Part shown: positions 14,184 to 18,733 of the stretch, piece after piece | Layout of the letters: every line of letters begins with the position of its first letter | Position numbering within the stretch: the first letter of the stretch is position 1 | From: an uncultured Propionibacteriaceae bacterium | GTDB lineage: Bacteria; Actinomycetota; Actinomycetes; Propionibacteriales; Propionibacteriaceae | Direction: 5' to 3' | NCBI GenBank assembly: GCA_936924635.1 | Contig: CAKZHP010000037.1 | Location: 1 to 18,733, forward strand | DNA: 18,733 bases | Notes under the pieces: generated by a model | Database searches by the model: none | Seen by the model: the letters and a program-made list of their open reading frames with translations, nothing else | What the model was told of the DNA's origin: nothing | Position numbers and translations under genes: made by a program

Positions 14184-15910
14184 CGGGGCTCGATCCGGCC
14201 GAGCTCGACCTTCTCCAGGCACACGGACCCGGACGCGACATCGACGCCCACCACGCTGAAGGGGACCTGGGTGGACCACCACGTGAGCTCGATGGCGCGC
14301 CCGGCTCCCACCGTGCGGACGTACGGTCTCGTGGACGGCTGCAGCTCTGGGTCGCCCACGAGGAGGCGGACCTGGGTCGGTGCGGTGGTCACGAACGTCA
14401 CCCGGATGTCGTAGTCGCCGGGGGGGACCGAGGTCACCGGGACGGTGTCCCCGGAGCGGGTGGGGACGCACGAGCCGCGGCCGAAGGACGCCGAGGTGGT
14501 GAAGACCGCGGGCCCGACTCGGCCGTCGTCCCCGATGGCGAGCGACCCCTCCAGCGTGTCCACCCACTCCACGTTCGTGACGACCTGGTCCAGGACCGTG
14601 CGGCGCGAGGAGAAGGGGAACATCCAGCTCGGAGCCAGCGGCGCGTTCAGGGGGCCGTCCACGACGCGTACCTGCCCGTCCCTCGGCCAGGTCGACACGA
14701 ACGCGTCGTGCCACGCCCGGGCCTCCCCTGCCGGATAGTCGCCGATGGTGGCCCACGCGGAGACGCTGGTCGCGCACACGAGCAGTCCGATGACACCAGC
14801 CAGGGCAGCGCGGCCGGCGCGGTGCCGCGTCTCCTCCACCCGTGCGCGGGCAGCTGCGACGGTGAGCGTGAGCAGCGCCAGCGCTCCCGCGTCGAGCTGG
14901 TAGCGCAGCAGCCGGCCTGCATCGGGGCCGGAGAGGCCGGACCTCCCGATCGCCAGCGGCAGCTCGGCGATCACGAGGCACAGCAGCCAGAACACCAGGA
15001 CGGCGAGGTTGCCGCGGTGGCGCCGGATCAGCACCACCCAGATGCCGAGGAGGAGTGCCGCGGCGAGGACAGCGAGAGGGACGACCACCGGGCCGGGCAC
15101 CCGCAGCAGGTCGATGCCGAAGACGGCGGGCACGACCCCCAGCCCGATCGACCGGGCGACGAACCGTGACGTCAGGCCAGGCGTGGTCGGCAGGAAGCCG
15201 TCACCGTAGTCACCGGCGAGGTAGACGAGGAGGAACGGGAGGTCGACCGCCGCGAGCACCAGCCACGCCGGCCAGCGTCGCAGCACCTGCGTCAGCACCG
15301 CCCTGGGGCCGCCAGACCGGACCACGAGCACGCACCACAGACCGGCGAAGGCGCTGTAGATGGCCGACTTCTCGAAGAAGGACATGGCCAGGGCGTCCAC
15401 CAGCGCGAGAGCCACCAGGTGCCGCCGGCGGCCCGTGCGGTAGTAGCGCGTACAGGCTCCGACGACCGCGATCCCCGCCACCGCCGGGACCAGCGGTTGC
15501 ATCGTCGCCGACCACCAAGGGGCGCACAGCAGGAAGGACAAGGAGAGCGGCACGGTGAGGCCGGCCACGAATCCCCAGGGACCGGCCCGGTCCACGGTCG
15601 CCTCGACGAGCCGCCTGCTGGCCACCGATGCCGCCACGAGGATCAGCACCGTGATCAGGGTGGCGGTCGCCCAGCTGCTGCCGGCGGTGGTCCAGAACGC
15701 CCGCTGGGCGACGGCGAACCCGGGCATCAGGTGCCCGAAGTACGACCTCAGGAGCAGCTCGCGGGTCTCGAGGCGGGGCAGCAGGGAGGCCATCACCCAG
15801 TCGTCGGCGTAGAACCAGGACTGGGAGCAGACCAGGGTGGTCACCGCCGCGACGAGCGCGAGCTGCACGGCCCACCCGCGGGCGCGACTGACGAGGCGCG
15901 GGTGAGGCAT
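14180..15910 (-). CDS. Polytopic membrane protein, GT-C glycosyltransferase-like (paralogue 1)
   Basis: About 576 aa, first gene of a two-gene unit. I place the start at ATG 15910, because a -10 box TACGAT ends 7 nt before it; ATG 15919 is in frame but lies within that -10 box. Topology matches the following gene: about ten hydrophobic helices (for example WAVQLALVAAVTTLVCSQ and VPLAVLAAALLLGIWVVLI), with SWFYADDWVM (D36-D37) and FGHLMPG (58-64) in the first outer loop, DALAMSFFEKSAIYSAFAGL in mid-protein, then a ~165-residue extracytoplasmic beta-rich tail with C481 and C564. More than half of positions appear identical to the neighbour by eye over the full length, so this is a tandem duplication. 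The acidic loop motif suggests a GT-C type glycosyltransferase using a polyprenyl-phosphate sugar; this is inference. No ligase or sugar-nucleotide genes are adjacent. Confidence 0.85.
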   Translation of the reverse strand: MPHPRLVSRARGWAVQLALVAAVTTLVCSQSWFYADDWVMASLLPRLETRELLLRSYFGHLMPGFAVAQRAFWTTAGSSWATATLITVLILVAASVASRRLVEATVDRAGPWGFVAGLTVPLSLSFLLCAPWWSATMQPLVPAVAGIAVVGACTRYYRTGRRRHLVALALVDALAMSFFEKSAIYSAFAGLWCVLVVRSGGPRAVLTQVLRRWPAWLVLAAVDLPFLLVYLAGDYGDGFLPTTPGLTSRFVARSIGLGVVPAVFGIDLLRVPGPVVVPLAVLAAALLLGIWVVLIRRHRGNLAVLVFWLLCLVIAELPLAIGRSGLSGPDAGRLLRYQLDAGALALLTLTVAAARARVEETRHRAGRAALAGVIGLLVCATSVSAWATIGDYPAGEARAWHDAFVSTWPRDGQVRVVDGPLNAPLAPSWMFPFSSRRTVLDQVVTNVEWVDTLEGSLAIGDDGRVGPAVFTTSASFGRGSCVPTRSGDTVPVTSVPPGDYDIRVTFVTTAPTQVRLLVGDPELQPSTRPYVRTVGAGRAIELTWWSTQVPFSVVGVDVASGSVCLEKVELGRIEPR

Positions 15911-15917
15911 GGGGATC

Positions 15918-15923
15918 ATCGTA
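15918..15923 (-). promoter_or_regulatory. -10 box for leaderless membrane-protein operon
   Basis: Minus-strand TACGAT (15923-15918) ends 7 nt before the ATG at 15910 and includes part of the alternative ATG at 15919. No Shine-Dalgarno is present. It supports a shorter N-terminus and a promoter of the unit's own, separate from the decayed gene upstream. Confidence 0.5.
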
Positions 15924-15953
15924 GGTGCCGGGTGCCGTCCGGCCGCGACCGCG

Positions 15954-16778
15954 TCAGGCGTGGCCCGCCAGGCGGTACCGGTCGGTCAACGACGTCCGGT
16001 CGCCCATCAGCGTGGTGACCAGCTGACGGCGCACCCACGGGATCCGGGCGAGCGGCTCGGCGATCAGGTCGCGCGGCCAGGCCAGCGGGGTCAGCCGCGA
16101 CTGGAAGGCGGGCACCGTGAGCCGGCTCCACCACTGGTACCAGCGGACGTGACGGCGCCGTTCCTGGGCGTAGGCGGCCAGCGCCGTCGGCACGTCCGGT
16201 GACCGGTCCAGGGCCTGGTGGACCGACCAGGCGTCACTGAGGGCGAGGGAGGCGCCCGTGCCGAGCTGGGGGCTCATGGCGTGGGCGGCGTCGCCGACCA
16301 GCACCGCGCCGCCGCTCTGGGTCGCGCGCCACGGTCGGCGTACGACCACGTCGCGGTAGGACGTGGGCAGCAGGCGTTCCACCCGGCGTACCAGCGGTTC
16401 CAGGCTCGGCACCAGGGCGACTGCCTCCTCACGCCAGCGGTCGAGGTCCACCTCCTGGTCGTGAGGGTGGCGCATCGACCAGAAGATGGAGGCCTTGTCC
16501 AGGCCGGTCGGCAGCAGCTGGTGGAGCGTGCCGCGGTGCACGCCCCAGGGCGGGCACGGAGCCGGGGACGTCGGCGTACCCGAAGTCCATCACCACGTGT
16601 CCCGACCGGTTCTCGGCGCGGATCTCCGACACCACGGTGGAGCGCTCCTTGAGCTCGTTGAGGCGGTCTAGCACCTGCTGACCCAGGTGCTGCAGCCACA
16701 GACCGGCCCCTTCGGTGCCGTCAGCCCTGCCACCGCGATGTCGAGGGCACGCCGCCTGGACCTGGTCTGACCCTCCAT
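15954..16778 (-). pseudogene. Decayed FAD-dependent monooxygenase (PHBH-like)
   Basis: Remnants of one flavin monooxygenase lie in order across different frames. Piece 1 (ATG 16778) reads RRALDIAVAG, the start of the FAD-binding Rossmann strand, then loses frame before the GxGxxG loop. Piece 2, in another frame from about 16720, reads GAGLWLQHLGQQVLDRLNEL and on to MDFGYADVPGSVPALG; its counterpart normally follows about 30 residues after piece 1. At a GGGG run (16543-16546) the frame shifts again: removing one G would give PALGVHRGTLHQ, the usual family continuation. Piece 3 (16541-15954, 195 codons) goes from HRGTLHQLL straight to LPTGLDKASIFWSM, so the middle substrate/FAD region of roughly 100 residues is missing. 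It then keeps VLVGDAAHAMSPQLGTGAS, the second FAD motif. Two internal deletions plus two frame changes rule out a working enzyme. Family identification is from recognised motifs; deletion sizes are estimates. Confidence 0.8.
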
Positions 16779-16820
16779 GACGGCCGAGTCTCGCAGCATC
16801 CGGCCCCGCCGTGTCATCTC

Positions 16821-16850
16821 CCGACACGCCCCGAGCAGAGCGTCTACGGT
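16821..16850 (+). promoter_or_regulatory. Promoter for leaderless DUF5107 gene
   Basis: The -10 box TACGGT (16845-16850) ends 7 nt before the ATG at 16858. A weak -35 match CCGACA (16821-16826) lies 18 nt upstream of it. No Shine-Dalgarno precedes the ATG. This is the best-formed of the leaderless promoters in the window. Confidence 0.5.
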
Positions 16851-16857
16851 CGTGCCC

Positions 16858-18733
16858 ATGTCCTCGCCAGGCGTCACCCCGCTGGACCTGCCCGACGCGC
16901 CGCCCGAGCTGGCCGACGCGCGGGTGAAGGCCTGGCACGAGGCCGTGACCATCCCCACGTACGTGCCGGACGAGCCGTCGGCGTACCCGGCGTTCCTGGA
17001 GGCGCGCGTCTACCAGGGGTCCTCGGGCAAGGTGTACCCGCTCCCGATGACCGAGCGCATCGCCGAGGAACCGGTCGACGTGGCCTGGGACGCGGTGCAC
17101 CTGGAGAACGAGTGGGTCCGGCTCATGGTGCTGCCCGAGCTGGGCGGGCGCATCCATGTGGGGCGCGACAAGGTGCGCGACTACGACTTCTTCTACCGCA
17201 ACGACGTCATCAAGCCCGCCCTGGTGGGGCTCGCCGGCCCCTGGGTGTCGGGCGGCGTGGAGCTGAACTGGCCGCAGCACCACCGCCCGGCGACATACCT
17301 GCCGGTGACCACGACCATCGAGCACGACGAGGCCACCGGAGCGGTCACGCTGTGGTGCTCCGACCACGACCCGCTGCTGCGCATGAAGGGCATGCACGGG
17401 GTGCGGCTGCATCCCGACAAGGCGGTGGTCGAGCTCGTCGTACGCCTGCACAACCGCACCGAGCTGCCGCAGACGTTCCTGTGGTGGGCGAACGTGGCGG
17501 CCGAGGTGCACGAGGAGTACCAGTCGTTCTTCCCGCCTGACGTGCACTACGTCGCCGACCACGCCAACCGGGCGACCGTGTCCTTCCCGGCCGCGTCGGG
17601 GCCGTACTACGGCGTCGACTACCCGGCGCGCGTCGACGCGGAGCACCCCGACGCCGACCGGCTCGACTGGTACCGCAACATCCGCGTGCCGACCTCCTAC
17701 ATGGTGCTCGAGACGGCCGGGGAGTTCTTCGGCGGGTACGACCACCGGGCCGGCGCCGGCTTCGTGCACTGGGCCGACCGGCACGTGTCGCCCGGCAAGA
17801 AGCAGTGGACGTGGGGCACCGAGCCGTTCGGGCGCGCCTGGGACCGCAACCTCAGCGACTCGGGAGCGCCGTACGTCGAGCTCATGGCCGGCGTCTACAC
17901 GAACAACCAGCCCGACTTCACCTGGCTCGCGCCCGGGGAGACCCGCACCTTCAGCCAGGTCTGGTACCCGATCGGCGGGATCGGGCCCGCTCAAGCGGCC
18001 ACGCTGGACGCGGCGGCCCGGATGGAGGGCTCGAGCGAGGGCGTACGGGTCGCGGTGGCCGTGACCTCGCCGCAGGCGGGCGCGCTGGTGGAGCTGGCTC
18101 GCAACGGCGAGACGGTGTGGTCGACGACCGCCGACCTGGACCCCGCCACCCCGCTGCTGACAACGGCCGATGTCGAGGCCGAGGGGTTGACCCTGACCGT
18201 GCGTGCCGCGGACGGCTCCCCGCTGCTGCGGCTCGCTCCGGCCGAGGCCGGCGAGGCGGAGGTGCCGCCACCGGCGCACGAGCCGCCCCCGCCGGCAGAC
18301 GTGGCGAGCGCCGACGAGCTGTACGTGATCGGGACGCACCTGGAGCAGTACCGCCACGCCACCCGCTCCCCCGAGGACTGGTGGGGAGAGGCGCTGCGCC
18401 GCGACCCGGGTGATGCGCGCTGCAACCGCGCGATGGGCGAGCGGCGCTACCGCGCGGGTGCCTACGAGGAGGCGGAGACGTTCCTGCGCGCCGGCCTGGC
18501 CAGGGAGCGAAGCCTCAACCTGAACCCCCGCGACGGCGAGGCGCACCACCTGCTCGGGCTGGTGCTGCTGCGGCTCGACCGCCCCGACGAGGCCCGGGAG
18601 TGGCTGGCACGCGCCGCCTGGGACGGGCACTGGGCGCCGGCCGCGCTGACCCGGCTCGCGGTGCTGGATCTCGCCGCGGGCCAGGACGCGGCCGCCGTCG
18701 AGCGCCTGGAGCGCGTGCTGGCAGATCGGAAGG
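16858..18733 (+). CDS. DUF5107 domain protein with C-terminal TPR-like repeats (partial)
   Basis: The frame is open from ATG 16858 to the right edge (625 codons, no stop), so the C-terminus is missing. Residues ~45-380 match DUF5107, a beta-supersandwich related in look to sugar mutarotases: HLENEWVRLMVLPELGGRIH, DYDFFYRNDVIKPALVGLAG, GGVELNWPQHHRP, QTFLWWANVAAEVHEEYQSF, and WTWGTEPFGRAWDRNLSDSG. The E-x-x-W-P-Q-H-H and W-G segments are rich in residues typical of carbohydrate sites. A Pro-rich linker (~472-485) leads to TPR-like helices (RYRAGAYEEAETFLRAGL; EAHHLLGLVLLRLDRPDEAR). Such proteins usually exceed 1000 aa. No signal peptide is present, so it is probably cytoplasmic and perhaps acts on oligosaccharides; the reaction is not established to my knowledge. 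It is divergent from the decayed monooxygenase gene. Confidence 0.88.
   Translation, partial: MSSPGVTPLDLPDAPPELADARVKAWHEAVTIPTYVPDEPSAYPAFLEARVYQGSSGKVYPLPMTERIAEEPVDVAWDAVHLENEWVRLMVLPELGGRIHVGRDKVRDYDFFYRNDVIKPALVGLAGPWVSGGVELNWPQHHRPATYLPVTTTIEHDEATGAVTLWCSDHDPLLRMKGMHGVRLHPDKAVVELVVRLHNRTELPQTFLWWANVAAEVHEEYQSFFPPDVHYVADHANRATVSFPAASGPYYGVDYPARVDAEHPDADRLDWYRNIRVPTSYMVLETAGEFFGGYDHRAGAGFVHWADRHVSPGKKQWTWGTEPFGRAWDRNLSDSGAPYVELMAGVYTNNQPDFTWLAPGETRTFSQVWYPIGGIGPAQAATLDAAARMEGSSEGVRVAVAVTSPQAGALVELARNGETVWSTTADLDPATPLLTTADVEAEGLTLTVRAADGSPLLRLAPAEAGEAEVPPPAHEPPPPADVASADELYVIGTHLEQYRHATRSPEDWWGEALRRDPGDARCNRAMGERRYRAGAYEEAETFLRAGLARERSLNLNPRDGEAHHLLGLVLLRLDRPDEAREWLARAAWDGHWAPAALTRLAVLDLAAGQDAAAVERLERVLADRK

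Noticed and set aside
14184..14981. Upstream extension of membrane protein paralogue 2
   Set aside because: It overlaps paralogue 1 in another frame and has shadow composition; the ATGA overlap start at 14183 aligns with the start of paralogue 1.
16633..16646. Perfect GGAGCGCTCC palindrome resembling a CebR-type LacI operator
   Set aside because: It lies inside the former coding region of the monooxygenase (Glu-Arg-Ser codons), not in a promoter, and the outer bases do not fit the operator consensus.
16429..18630. 733-aa minus-strand frame opposite the DUF5107 gene
   Set aside because: Most of it is an antisense shadow (Val/Arg/His-rich). Only its last part coincides with remnant frame 2 of the monooxygenase pseudogene.

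Overview
The window is very GC-rich, with codons ending almost always in G or C. It holds DesK/NarL-type two-component genes, an actinobacterial Cys-rich mini-protein, EcsC and AI-2E-family membrane proteins, secreted tri-repeat proteins of an actinobacterial type, and many TANNNT -10 boxes set 7-8 nt before a start codon (leaderless transcription). Together these point to a high-GC actinobacterium, probably near Nocardioidaceae/Propionibacteriales; the taxon is inferred from gene flavour, not a search. I see no rRNA, tRNA, CRISPR array, insertion sequence or phage gene.

Layout, left to right. (1) 1-1609, minus: an uncharacterised protein of at least 536 aa, cut by the left edge; helical N-terminal half, beta-rich C-terminal half, reminiscent of toroid-plus-sandwich polysaccharide-lyase-like proteins. 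(2) 1724-3621, plus: a sensor kinase and NarL-type response regulator joined by a GTGA overlap. (3) 3634-4674, minus: a LacI-family repressor whose own -10 box lies inside a good LacI-type operator at 4717-4730. (4) 4841-7670, plus: two related secreted proteins, each a signal peptide plus three copies of a ~115-120 aa beta-rich repeat. (5) 7694-9225: a DUF4253 protein (minus) divergent from an EcsC-family protein (plus). (6) 9236-10161: an orphan LuxR-type regulator with an altered acidic pocket (minus), divergent from a 45-aa Cys-rich protein (plus). (7) 10181-12442: an uncharacterised protein (minus) divergent from an AI-2E-family transporter (plus). (8) 12444-15910, minus: two tandem paralogous polytopic membrane proteins with ATGA overlap, resembling GT-C glycosyltransferases with an extracytoplasmic tail. 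(9) 15954-16778, minus: a wrecked FAD monooxygenase gene. (10) 16858 to the right edge, plus: a DUF5107 protein with a TPR-like C-terminus.

How they work together: only two units are clearly co-transcribed, the kinase/regulator pair and the tandem membrane proteins. The rest are mostly single genes in divergent or convergent pairs with short gaps (1-23 nt between convergent ends). A cell-envelope/carbohydrate flavour runs through the window (left-edge gene, LacI regulator, secreted repeat proteins, GT-C-like pair, DUF5107), but no single pathway can be shown. I found no obvious defence system or mobile cluster. The most distinctive items are the twin tri-repeat exoproteins, the duplicated membrane-protein operon, the decayed oxidoreductase, and the repeated leaderless-promoter architecture.
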